From: Dyella humicola
Lineage (GTDB): Bacteria > Pseudomonadota > Gammaproteobacteria > Xanthomonadales > Rhodanobacteraceae
Direction of reading: 5' to 3'
Assembly (NCBI RefSeq): GCF_026283945.1
Contig: NZ_JAPDPC010000002.1
Coordinates: 310,001-374,000, forward strand
Length of the DNA stretch: 64,000 nt
Shown here: positions 16,315 to 25,206 of the stretch, piece after piece
Layout: every line of letters starts with the position of its first letter
Numbering within the stretch: the stretch's first letter is position 1
Position numbers and translations under genes: made by a program
The notes under the pieces: model-generated
Told to the model about the DNA's origin: nothing
Databases searched by the model: none
Seen by the model: only the letters and a program-made list of their open reading frames with translations

Positions 16315-18783
16315 ATGTCCGTGATCCTGACTCTGTTGGCGGCGCTTATCGCCACCGGCGCCTGTGCCTACCATCGCAGCAGCCTGCGCACCTGGGCGAT
16401 TGCCACGGTGATTGCCACCGCCGTGGTCGGCCTGATGGCCGGCGCGCCCTGGACGATGTTCATCCTGCTGGTGATCGAGCTGGCGATCGCCGTGCCCTTG
16501 CTGATGGACGGCTTCCGTCGCAAGCAGATCAGCGCACCGCTGCTGAAGCTTTTTGCCCAGGTGACGCCCAAGCTCTCCGAAACCGAGCAGACCGCGCTGG
16601 AAGCCGGCACGGTCGGCTTCGAAGGTGAGTTGTTCTCCGGCAAGCCCGACTGGCACGAGCTGCTCAAGCAGCCCAAGCCCGAGCTGAGCGTGGAAGAACA
16701 GGCCTTCATGGACGGCCCGGTAGAGCAGCTGTGCGGCATGATCGACGACTGGCAGATCACTCACGAGCTGGCCGACCTGCCGCCGGACGTCTGGGCCTTC
16801 GTGAAGAAGCACAAGTTCTTCGGCATGATCATTCCGAAATCCTACGGCGGGCTGGGCTTCTCGGCGCTGGCGCACTCCGCCGTACTGCAGAAGCTCGCCT
16901 CGATGTCCGCCACTGTGGCATCGACCGTCGCCGTGCCCAACTCGCTGGGCCCGGCCGAGCTGCTGCTGCACTACGGCAGCGACGAGCAGAAGAACCACTA
17001 CCTGCCGCGCCTCGCGGTGGGCGACGAGATTCCCTGCTTTGCACTCACCGGCCCGTATGCGGGTTCGGACGCTACTTCGATCACCGACTACGGCATCGTG
17101 TGCAAACAGATGGTCGATGGCGTCGAAACGCTGGGCATGAAGCTCACGTTCGACAAGCGCTACATCACCCTGGCACCGATCGCCACCGTGGTGGGCCTGG
17201 CCTTCCGCTTGTACGACCCTGAGCAGCTTCTGGGTGAAAAGGAAGACCTCGGTATCACGCTGGCGCTGTTGCCGCGTTCGACGCCGGGTCTGGAAATCGG
17301 TCGTCGCCACCTGCCGTTGAACGTGCCATTCCAAAACGGACCGTTGCACGGCAAGGACGTGTTTGTACCGATGTCGGTGCTGATCGGCGGCCCGCACATG
17401 GCCGGTCATGGCTGGCGCATGCTGGTGGAGTGTCTGTCGGTCGGTCGCGCGATCTCCCTGCCATCCAATGCAACGGGCGGTGTGCGGGCTGCAGTGGCGG
17501 CCACCGGTGCGTATGCGCGCATGCGCAAGCAGTTCGGACTGTCGATCGCCCGCTTCGAGGGTGTGGAAGAGGCGCTGGCTCGCATTGGCGGCCTGACCTA
17601 TGCCACCGCCGCACTGTCGCGTGCGACCGCAGCGGCGGTGGATCGCGGCGAGAAGCCGGCCGTGCCGTCGGCGATCGCCAAGTACCACGCTACCGAATGG
17701 GGGCGCGTGATCGCCGGCGATGCGATGGACGTGCATGGCGGCAAGGCCGTGCAGCTGGGTCCGAAGAACTACGCGGGCCGCGCCTGGCAGGGTGTGCCGA
17801 TCGCCATCACCGTGGAAGGCGCGAACATCATGACGCGCAGCCTGATGATCTTCGGCCAGGGTGCGATCCGCTGCCATCCTTATGTGCTGAAGGAAATGCA
17901 GGCGCTGTCGATCGCCGATTACGGCGATCGCCTGAAGACGTTCGACCGCGCGCTGTTCGGCCATATCGGCTTCGGCATTTCCAATGCGGTACGCAGCTTC
18001 ACCCTGGGTCTCACCGGCTCACGCTTCGGCGACACCGCCGGTGATGCCTATACGCGCCGCTACTACCGCAAGCTCAACCGCTACTCGGCTGCCTTGGCGC
18101 TGTGCGCCGACACCTTCATGGGTGTGCTCGGCGGCAAGTTGAAGTTCAAGGAAAAGCTGTCGGCCCGGCTGGGTGACGTGCTGAGCTACTTGTACATCGC
18201 CAGCGCGATGCTCAAGCGCTACGAAGATACGGGTCGTCCGGAAGCGGACCGTCCGTTGCTGGCCTGGGCGTTCCATGAGTGCGTCTGGCGCATGCAGATG
18301 GCGCTGGATGGCGCGATCCGCAACTTCCCGGTGCGTCCGGTGTCCTGGTTGCTGCGTGCACTGGTGTTCCCCCTGGGCCGTCGCGAAGTGCCACCTTCCG
18401 ATCGTCTGGGTCGCCGCGTAGCCGCCCTGATCACGGCGCCGGGCGAAGCGCGCGATCGACTCACCGAGTGGACTTATCTCACCCCGACCGCCAACAACAC
18501 CATCGGTCGCATGAATGCGCTGCTGCCAGACGTGATCGCGGCTGAGCCGGTGGAGCGCAAGTTTGGCAAGGCGCAGAAGGCGGGCCAGTTCAAATCGCAC
18601 GACTACAGCGGCCAGTTGGTCGAGGCGATGCAGGCGGGCGTGATCACCGCTGCGGAGTACGAGTTGCTCAAGCGCGTGCGCGAGCGCGTATTCGAGTTCA
18701 TCTCGGTGGACGATTTCGATCCGTCCGAGTTGCGTGCGGCGGTGACCCGCGCGGATCACAAGATGCTGGCGGACGCAGCGTAA
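16315..18783 (+). CDS. fadE: Acyl-CoA dehydrogenase, FadE type
   Basis: First enzyme of fatty-acid beta-oxidation: FAD-dependent alpha,beta-dehydrogenation of acyl-CoA. It has 822 residues, close to the long enterobacterial FadE. Two N-terminal membrane segments (about 2-20 and 26-60) precede the catalytic region. Typical blocks are FFGMIIPKSYGGLGFSA, ALTGPYAGSDATS and AIAKYHATEWGRVIAGDAMD, followed by GGKAVQLGPKNYAGRAW. The C-terminal DUF1974 extension is present. ATG 16315 follows GAGG at good distance; an adjacent GTG at 16312 is possible. Probably cotranscribed with the hydrolase and controlled by the divergent TetR regulator. Confidence 0.96.
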   Translation: MSVILTLLAALIATGACAYHRSSLRTWAIATVIATAVVGLMAGAPWTMFILLVIELAIAVPLLMDGFRRKQISAPLLKLFAQVTPKLSETEQTALEAGTVGFEGELFSGKPDWHELLKQPKPELSVEEQAFMDGPVEQLCGMIDDWQITHELADLPPDVWAFVKKHKFFGMIIPKSYGGLGFSALAHSAVLQKLASMSATVASTVAVPNSLGPAELLLHYGSDEQKNHYLPRLAVGDEIPCFALTGPYAGSDATSITDYGIVCKQMVDGVETLGMKLTFDKRYITLAPIATVVGLAFRLYDPEQLLGEKEDLGITLALLPRSTPGLEIGRRHLPLNVPFQNGPLHGKDVFVPMSVLIGGPHMAGHGWRMLVECLSVGRAISLPSNATGGVRAAVAATGAYARMRKQFGLSIARFEGVEEALARIGGLTYATAALSRATAAAVDRGEKPAVPSAIAKYHATEWGRVIAGDAMDVHGGKAVQLGPKNYAGRAWQGVPIAITVEGANIMTRSLMIFGQGAIRCHPYVLKEMQALSIADYGDRLKTFDRALFGHIGFGISNAVRSFTLGLTGSRFGDTAGDAYTRRYYRKLNRYSAALALCADTFMGVLGGKLKFKEKLSARLGDVLSYLYIASAMLKRYEDTGRPEADRPLLAWAFHECVWRMQMALDGAIRNFPVRPVSWLLRALVFPLGRREVPPSDRLGRRVAALITAPGEARDRLTEWTYLTPTANNTIGRMNALLPDVIAAEPVERKFGKAQKAGQFKSHDYSGQLVEAMQAGVITAAEYELLKRVRERVFEFISVDDFDPSELRAAVTRADHKMLADAA

Positions 18784-18802
18784 TCGCTCCCATCGCGGGG
18801 CA

Positions 18803-18826
18803 AGGACGGAGCGTCTGCTCCGTCCT
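18803..18826 (+). other. Intercistronic hairpin between fadE and the DUF4442 gene
   Basis: Perfect 10-bp stem AGGACGGAGC/GCTCCGTCCT with loop GTCT, 20 bp after the fadE stop and 15 bp before the next start. No T tract follows, so it is more likely a stability or processing hairpin, or partial attenuator, than a full terminator. Confidence 0.6.
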
Positions 18827-18841
18827 GACTGGAGAGTTTGC

Positions 18842-19312
18842 ATGAGCCGGGTGCTGTCGCTTTACCGTCGCCTGGCTTCACTGCCAGGCGGACGCTGGAT
18901 CTTCTCGCGCCTCATCTGCTTCAAGGCGCCTTACTTCGCCACCATTGCACCGTACTTCATGGCACTGGAGCCGGGCCGTTGCGAGGTGCGCATCCGTGAT
19001 CGCCGTCGCGTGCATAACCATATCGGCACCGTGCATGCGATCGCCCTATGCAACGTCGCGGAATTGAGCGCGGGCGTGATGACCGATGTCACCATCCCGC
19101 CCAGCATGCGTTGGATTCCGAAGGGCATGACGGTCGAGTACGTGGCCAAGGCAGTCGGGACCATGCATGCGCTGGCGAAGCCTGAGAGCGCTGCGGTCGA
19201 GTCCACCAACGGCTACGCATGGCCGGTGACGGTCAACGTCCGCAACGATGCCGGTGAGGAAGTATTCCGCGCCCGCATCGACATGTGGGTCTCTGCGCGC
19301 AGTCGACACTGA
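18842..19312 (+). CDS. DUF4442 hotdog-fold protein, thioesterase-like
   Basis: Protein of 156 residues with features of the hotdog-fold DUF4442 family, related to acyl-CoA thioesterases: HNHIGTVHAIALCNVAELSA in the centre and WIPKGMTVEYVAKAVGTMHA after it. There is no membrane segment. It follows fadE on the same strand, preceded by GGAGAG before ATG 18842. In this position it would plausibly release or bind acyl-CoA during fatty-acid breakdown; the activity itself is not shown by sequence. Confidence 0.88.
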   Translation: MSRVLSLYRRLASLPGGRWIFSRLICFKAPYFATIAPYFMALEPGRCEVRIRDRRRVHNHIGTVHAIALCNVAELSAGVMTDVTIPPSMRWIPKGMTVEYVAKAVGTMHALAKPESAAVESTNGYAWPVTVNVRNDAGEEVFRARIDMWVSARSRH

Positions 19313-19320
19313 GCGAAAGC

Positions 19321-19342
19321 CTGCGGCGCCATCGCGCCGCAG
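19321..19342. terminator. Terminator-like hairpin between convergent genes
   Basis: Perfect 9-bp GC-rich stem CTGCGGCGC/GCGCCGCAG with loop CATC, 8 bp after the DUF4442 stop and before the convergent CPBP gene (stop 19393). There is no U tract, so termination is inferred from position. Confidence 0.55.
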
Positions 19343-19392
19343 TTCTAGTCGCTGTCCTCGGTATCGGCAGTCCAGGGTCGGCGCAGCCTGGT

Positions 19393-20502
19393 CTACGCGG
19401 CCGTGACCGGGTCGATGGAGGGTGAGCGACGACGCCAGGCCGGCGGGACGATGGAACCTCGGCGCCATGCGATGGCGAGCAGCACGGCAGAGCAGGATGA
19501 GCAGATGATCAGTGCGACAACCGAAGCCTCGGCACCGAACACGCCGCCGCTCAGCCAGTCGGAGCCGGTGCGCGAGGAAATCAGCCAGCCGTGTGCTGCC
19601 GTGCCGGATACTGGAATGCCGAACACCGTGCCCTGCATCACGTTCCAGGCCGCGTGCAGGCCGATGCAGGCCCATAGTGAGCGGGTCACGTGATAGAGCA
19701 GGGCCAGCAGCACGCCGGCTTCGATGGCGATGGCCAACGAACTCCACCAGGTGGCGCCTGGATTGAAGATGTGTGCGGCGCCGAAGAACAGGGCGGAAAT
19801 GGCTAGCGCCCACCAGGTGCCCAGCCCTTCTTCCACCATGCGAAACAACACGCCACGCGTAATGATTTCCTCGCCGACACCCGCGCCCACGCCGACGACC
19901 AGTACGGCGGGCAGCCAATTCACATGGGGGTCGGTGCCGCTGACGTGGTAACTGCCGGCCAGCCAAAGTACCAGCACCACCGTACTGAATAGCACGGCGC
20001 CGAGGACCAGGCCGGCCGTGCCCCACTTGGGTAGATCGCGCCACGCGAGTTCACGCATGGGGCGGCGCTCGACCGCCTTGACCAGGACGAAGTAGCTGAT
20101 GACGGCCGGCAGCAGCGACATGGCCAGGATGCCCAGCGAACGGATGAGCGGGTCGACGCCTTTGCCGACCACGCCAAGACCGACCACCGTCATGTAGGTC
20201 AGCTTGTACAGCACGAACATGAGTGCGGCAAAGAACACGATGCGCGCTACTGGCGAGAACACCATCCAGCGTTGCCAGCGGGTGGCAGAGGCTGGCGTGG
20301 AGAAGGCGATTTGTCCCTGTTGCATGCGTTGTAGTTCCCCCTGGATGAAGGGGTAGGCTAGCAGCGAGACGCCTTCTAGTTGCAGCGGCGGCATTGACGG
20401 GGCTCGATTACTCACGAGACGCGATGTCGTCGCGTCGATGGCGATCAATGGAGCGCCATCCATGGGACTCGCAGCCTGGACGCGGTTTTCGATGTTCGCC
20501 AT
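19393..20502 (-). CDS. CPBP family intramembrane metalloprotease
   Basis: Multi-pass membrane protein of 369 residues of the CAAX-protease/bacteriocin-processing (Abi) family. The metal-site motifs are in order: GEEIITRGVLFRMVEEGLG (EExxxR type), FFGAAHIFNPGATW, and a last histidine/asparagine block IGLHAAWNVMQG. A cytoplasmic N-terminal extension of about 70 residues precedes the membrane part. The start is uncertain because ATG 20502 has no good ribosome binding site; internal ATGs exist. It lies 34 bp after prfC on the same strand, probably read-through. Substrate unknown. Confidence 0.9.
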   Translation of the reverse strand: MANIENRVQAASPMDGAPLIAIDATTSRLVSNRAPSMPPLQLEGVSLLAYPFIQGELQRMQQGQIAFSTPASATRWQRWMVFSPVARIVFFAALMFVLYKLTYMTVVGLGVVGKGVDPLIRSLGILAMSLLPAVISYFVLVKAVERRPMRELAWRDLPKWGTAGLVLGAVLFSTVVLVLWLAGSYHVSGTDPHVNWLPAVLVVGVGAGVGEEIITRGVLFRMVEEGLGTWWALAISALFFGAAHIFNPGATWWSSLAIAIEAGVLLALLYHVTRSLWACIGLHAAWNVMQGTVFGIPVSGTAAHGWLISSRTGSDWLSGGVFGAEASVVALIICSSCSAVLLAIAWRRGSIVPPAWRRRSPSIDPVTAA

Positions 20503-20536
20503 CCACGCGCGTGGCGCGAGGACCGCTGGCGGCTGC

Positions 20537-22138
<1,602 letters not shown>

Positions 22139-22172
22139 GGCGGGGTATCAGGCTTGCGAACCGGCCATTGTA

Positions 22173-22667
22173 CTAGGCCCTTGCCAGCTTTTCCCGCAGG
22201 ATCCGGCTCCGCTCCAGGCTTGCCGGCGGCCAGTACCGGTCGGCTTGGTAGAACTCGTCCACCGCCGGCGCGCCGGCGGGGATCACCACCCAGGGCTGCT
22301 TGGTCGTCGTGTAGATGTGGATGTCGGGCCTGAGCCGATCGGGCTCGTCCAGGGTGCCCACCCGCACGAAGGCCACCGCATGGCCGCCGCCGGCGTAATG
22401 GCTCCACAAGGCCAGGCGGCAGGTTGGGCAGCGCATGATGGTCTGGCCCTTGCCGCTGAGCGAGGGCGTCACGATGGCCTCGGTCATGCCTTTGAGCAGG
22501 CTCAGCCGCTCGGTTTCGATGAGGGCGTTCAAGGCGAACGCGGTGCCCGTCTCGCGCTGGCACCAGCGGCAATGGCAGCAATGCACGAACAGCGGCGGGC
22601 CGATCAAGCGGTAACGCAGCTCGCCGCAGTCGCAGCCGCCTTCAAGGATCGCTTCGTCGTTGCTCAT
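22173..22667 (-). CDS. GFA family zinc-binding protein
   Basis: Protein of 164 residues of the GFA (glutathione-dependent formaldehyde-activating-like) family. Zinc-ligand cysteines are in place: GGCDCGELRY, HCCHCRWCQRETG and MRCPTCRLALWS. Most family members have no proven enzyme activity, so a formaldehyde role should not be assumed. ATG 22667 is chosen because GAGGAG lies just upstream; the frame could extend to 22688. It shares strand with prfC downstream and the M24 peptidase upstream, 24 bp from the latter. Confidence 0.9.
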   Translation of the reverse strand: MSNDEAILEGGCDCGELRYRLIGPPLFVHCCHCRWCQRETGTAFALNALIETERLSLLKGMTEAIVTPSLSGKGQTIMRCPTCRLALWSHYAGGGHAVAFVRVGTLDEPDRLRPDIHIYTTTKQPWVVIPAGAPAVDEFYQADRYWPPASLERSRILREKLARA

Positions 22668-22691
22668 GCCGGGACTCCTCGTGAACAAGTT

Positions 22692-23357
22692 CTAGTCGAC
22701 GCTTAGCAGGTCCTCGTAGAAAGCGCCGTAGGATTGGCTGGGGTGGGCGATCTGGATTTCCAGGATCCACAGGCCGCTGGAGGGCCGTTCGCCCAGTTCA
22801 CCGAGATCGCCGGCCTTGTGCACCGAATGGGGAAAGTCGCTGACGCGATGCCCCTTGATCTCGTGGTTCAGCTGCCAGCCCATCGCCTGGGCATGCTGTT
22901 GGGCAAAGGCATAGAGTGCCTCGCCGCTAAGGCCCTGGCTGCGCCATGCATCGGCGACCACTTTGAACAGTGCCCGCGCGGCATCGGCACAGGCTTGGTG
23001 CTCCGGAGCGTGGCCCACCACGAAGGTGTCCCCCGCATCACCCTCATGCCCATCGAACACCAGTCCGAGGTCGATGAAGTAAATGTCGTTCTCGCCCAGG
23101 CGCACGCTGGCGTCGGAGCGCTCGCGGTAGGTCTTGGTGGTGTTGGGCCCGATGCGAATGATCACCGGGTGCCACAGTCGTTCCATGCCCAGTGCACGGA
23201 AGACCTCGGCGGCTTCGGCCCTTGCCTGGTCCTCGCTGATACCGGGCCGCATCCGGTCGCGGATGCCCTGTACCGCAGCCCAGGTGCGTTCGCGCGCGTG
23301 TTGCATCAGGCGGGGATCGAAGCGGTTGCCCACCGCTTCCTGTTGAATGGGGCTCAT
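22692..23357 (-). CDS. M24 family metallopeptidase (aminopeptidase P-like)
   Basis: Compact pita-bread-fold protein of 221 residues. The expected metal ligands appear as YFIDLGLVFDGHEGDAGDTF (two aspartates), NHEIKGHRVSDFPH (histidine) and LWILEIQI (glutamate). The final acidic ligand block is weak, so activity should be tested rather than assumed. ATG 23357 (MSPIQQEAVGN) is preferred; an in-frame ATG at 23426 would add 23 poorly conserved-looking residues. Likely cotranscribed with the GFA gene. Confidence 0.82.
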   Translation of the reverse strand: MSPIQQEAVGNRFDPRLMQHARERTWAAVQGIRDRMRPGISEDQARAEAAEVFRALGMERLWHPVIIRIGPNTTKTYRERSDASVRLGENDIYFIDLGLVFDGHEGDAGDTFVVGHAPEHQACADAARALFKVVADAWRSQGLSGEALYAFAQQHAQAMGWQLNHEIKGHRVSDFPHSVHKAGDLGELGERPSSGLWILEIQIAHPSQSYGAFYEDLLSVD

Positions 23358-23438
23358 GGGCTGGTCCGGGATCGCGATCAAGCGAAAAGCATGGCACAGC
23401 GTCACGTCAGATGCAGGAGACGCCATGCCAGTAAGCGT

Positions 23439-23795
23439 TCAGGCCAGCATCACCAGTACTAGCCCAAGCAGGGCCGGCAGAGCCTGGATCACGAGTATTT
23501 TCCGGCTCGCAGTCAGCCCGCCGAACAGCCCGGCGATCAACACGCAACCGAGAAAGAACAGCTTGATATCGGTGCCGTTGCGGCCCAGCCAGAGACCCCA
23601 GCACAGGCCGGCGGCGAGAAAGCCGTTGTAGAGCCCCTGGTTGGCCGCCAGCACCTTGGACTGCGCGGCGAATTCGGCCGTGAGCCCGAACGCTCGCCGC
23701 CCCGACGGTTTTTCCCACAGGAACATTTCCAGGATCAGGAACCAGACGTGGAGCAGGGCGACCAGGGCGATGACGAGGTTGGCGGCGATGGACAT
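23439..23795 (-). CDS. DUF1304 family small membrane protein
   Basis: Integral membrane protein of 118 residues with four hydrophobic segments. It has the usual DUF1304 signatures: HVWFLILEMFLWEKP near the N-terminus, then LAANQGLYNGFLAAGL and a C-terminal hydrophobic pair. Function unknown. ATG 23795 begins directly at the first membrane segment; the longer frame from 23870 adds residues without pattern. It is upstream of the M24 peptidase on the same strand. The 238 bp to the next gene hold no other feature I can support. Confidence 0.88.
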   Translation of the reverse strand: MSIAANLVIALVALLHVWFLILEMFLWEKPSGRRAFGLTAEFAAQSKVLAANQGLYNGFLAAGLCWGLWLGRNGTDIKLFFLGCVLIAGLFGGLTASRKILVIQALPALLGLVLVMLA

Positions 23796-24033
23796 GGTTT
23801 TTGCCGGTGCGTGGCCTAGGGTCGATGCAGTGTTGCAGCCTGCATGCCGTGTCGCAAATTCGCCTGCCATGTGCTGGCTTTTTCTAACCCATTCAGCTGA
23901 TTGCTAGGGGTGAAGGGCGGGCGTAGGTTCGAGCAGCTGGGTTCGGAAGGGAAGCTTGCTCGAACGGCAGAGACGTCTGCACGGGGACGATGGGCAATGC
24001 CTGGCCACACTCACTACCTGGGGAGTCGCAACC

Positions 24034-24822
24034 ATGAAGAAGTCACTGTGGATCGGTCTGCTGGTCTTGTTTTGCCCGCTGTGCGCGATGGCACAGAACA
24101 CCTTCGATGGCACGTGGAAGATCGATACCAACAAGGTCCAGATGTCCAAGAAGCCCGATGTCATCGTGCTGCAGAAAGGGATGTACGAGTGCAAGACCTG
24201 CGTGCCGCCGATCAGCGTCAAAGCCGACGGAACGGACCAGACGGTTACCGGTCATCCGTATTTCGACACCATGATCGTGCAGGTGGTGGACGACCATACG
24301 GTGAAGGAAACCGAGAAAAAGGGCGGCAAGGTAGTGGCCACGTCGACGACGACCGTGTCGGCGGACGGCAGGACGGCCCATTTCGACTTCACCGACAGCA
24401 GCAACACCAATAGCGAGCCGGTCACCGGCAAGGGTGACATGAAGCAGGTGGCGAAGGGCCCGGGTGGCTCGCACGCCATCTCCGGCTCATGGGTGACCTC
24501 CGATATCACGGGCTTCTCCGACAATGGCCTGCTGTTCACCTATAAGGAAGATGGCGGCAAGCTGAGCATGACTACGCCGACCGGGCAGTCCTATGACGTC
24601 AAGACGGATGGCACCGAGGCCCCCTACAAGGGCGACCCAGGCATTACCACGGTGATGGTAAAGCAGGTCGGCAAGAACTCCCTGGTGGAGACCGACAAGC
24701 GCGAGGGCAAGATCATTGCCGTGGTGAGGTCGACCCTGAGTGCCGACGGCAAGAGCATGGAAATGGTCTTCGAAGACAAATTGCAGGGCCGGACCATGTC
24801 GTATACAGCCATCAAGCAGTAG
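24034..24822 (+). CDS. Secreted protein with two homologous repeats, function unknown
   Basis: Exported protein of 262 residues with signal peptide MKKSLWIGLLVLFCPLCAMA. The mature part is an internal duplication. Residues 62-112 (VKADGTDQTVTGHPYFDT and on to TTTVSADG) align with residues 189-239 (VKTDGTEAPYKGDPGITT and on to RSTLSADG). Both halves start near a GTWK/GSWV turn and end near FTD/FED. This resembles beta-rich, lipocalin-like periplasmic proteins, but I cannot name a family. One CxxC pair (YECKTC) lies at about 52-56. ATG 24034 follows GGGGAG. A weak hairpin at 24835-24860 follows the stop. Confidence 0.8.
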   Translation: MKKSLWIGLLVLFCPLCAMAQNTFDGTWKIDTNKVQMSKKPDVIVLQKGMYECKTCVPPISVKADGTDQTVTGHPYFDTMIVQVVDDHTVKETEKKGGKVVATSTTTVSADGRTAHFDFTDSSNTNSEPVTGKGDMKQVAKGPGGSHAISGSWVTSDITGFSDNGLLFTYKEDGGKLSMTTPTGQSYDVKTDGTEAPYKGDPGITTVMVKQVGKNSLVETDKREGKIIAVVRSTLSADGKSMEMVFEDKLQGRTMSYTAIKQ

Positions 24823-24834
24823 TTTCCGGTGCCG

Positions 24835-24860
24835 CGCCAGGGCTGCGTGAGGCCCTGGTG
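24835..24860 (+). terminator. Possible weak terminator after the two-repeat secreted gene
   Basis: Nine-base stem CGCCAGGGC/GCCCTGGTG with one wobble pair, 13 bp after the stop codon. No T tract follows. Confidence 0.35.
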
Positions 24861-24947
24861 CGATCGGGCTCAAAGCGTTGCCTGGCCTGGCTTTCGGTCA
24901 TGTCAAAAAGGCGTCGTGGCAGTTCATCTATTGGGGTCTATGCACCT

Positions 24948-24963
24948 AGACGTTTAGACGTCT
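24948..24963. promoter_or_regulatory. Two adjacent MetJ-type boxes upstream of metX
   Basis: AGACGTTT followed directly by AGACGTCT. The known MetJ metbox consensus is AGACGTCT in tandem 8-bp units, so the pair matches 15 of 16 positions. The second box ends one base before the -35 hexamer, where a bound repressor would block RNA polymerase. No metJ gene is in this window. Confidence 0.6.
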
Positions 24964-24964
24964 A

Positions 24965-24993
24965 TTGACAGGCATGTCCTTCGACGATAGATT
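24965..24993 (+). promoter_or_regulatory. metX operon promoter
   Basis: Perfect consensus -35 TTGACA (24965-24970), 17-nt spacer, -10 TAGATT (24988-24993; 4 of 6). The predicted start near 25000 falls at the 5' edge of the SAM-I aptamer, which independently supports the assignment. Confidence 0.8.
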
Positions 24994-25001
24994 CTACCGA
25001 A

Positions 25002-25114
25002 CTCATCGAGACCGGCGGAGGGACAGGCCCTTTGAAGCCGGGGCAACCTGCGGAACAGTTCCGCGACGGTGCCAATTCCTGCGGCAGCGCTTAGGGCGCA
25101 CGCCGCGAGATGAG
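25002..25114 (+). ncRNA. SAM-I (S-box) riboswitch aptamer
   Basis: S-adenosylmethionine-binding leader. P1 is formed by CTCATC (25002-25007) and GATGAG (25109-25114). The conserved S-box core follows in order: GGCGGAGGGACAGGCCC, then TGAAGCC and GGGGCAACC, then GGTGCCAATTCCTGC. These are hallmark SAM-I positions of the aptamer. It begins at the predicted transcription start and lies 92 nt upstream of metX, whose product acts early in methionine synthesis, so SAM would give feedback repression. Confidence 0.95.
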
Positions 25115-25165
25115 GGTAGATCCGCACCGCCGCGCTGTTGTTGCGCCGCCACGCGCTCTCCTCTC

Positions 25166-25199
25166 CTCTCCGGTCCGCAGGTCGATGCCGACCGGAGAG
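25166..25199 (+). promoter_or_regulatory. Riboswitch expression platform: hairpin that hides the metX ribosome binding site
   Basis: CTCTCCGGTC (25166-25175) pairs perfectly with GACCGGAGAG (25190-25199); the latter contains the GGAGAG Shine-Dalgarno sequence 7 nt before the metX ATG. The 3' strand of P1, GAGATGAG (25107-25114), can instead pair with CTCCTCTC (25163-25170) with one mismatch, overlapping the anti-RBS strand. This gives a simple off/on switch by translation control. Pairings are read from the sequence; the switching is inferred. Confidence 0.75.
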
Positions 25200-25206
25200 A
25201 GCCGAG

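Noticed and set aside
16042-17964. 640-codon frame antisense to fadE and the hydrolase
   Set aside because: Composition is rich in His, Arg and Gln with no motifs; it is a codon-bias shadow of fadE.
19393-20502. CPBP protease as part of a bacteriocin or abortive-infection system
   Set aside because: Neighbours are prfC and a fatty-acid cluster; there is no precursor peptide, immunity gene or defence gene.
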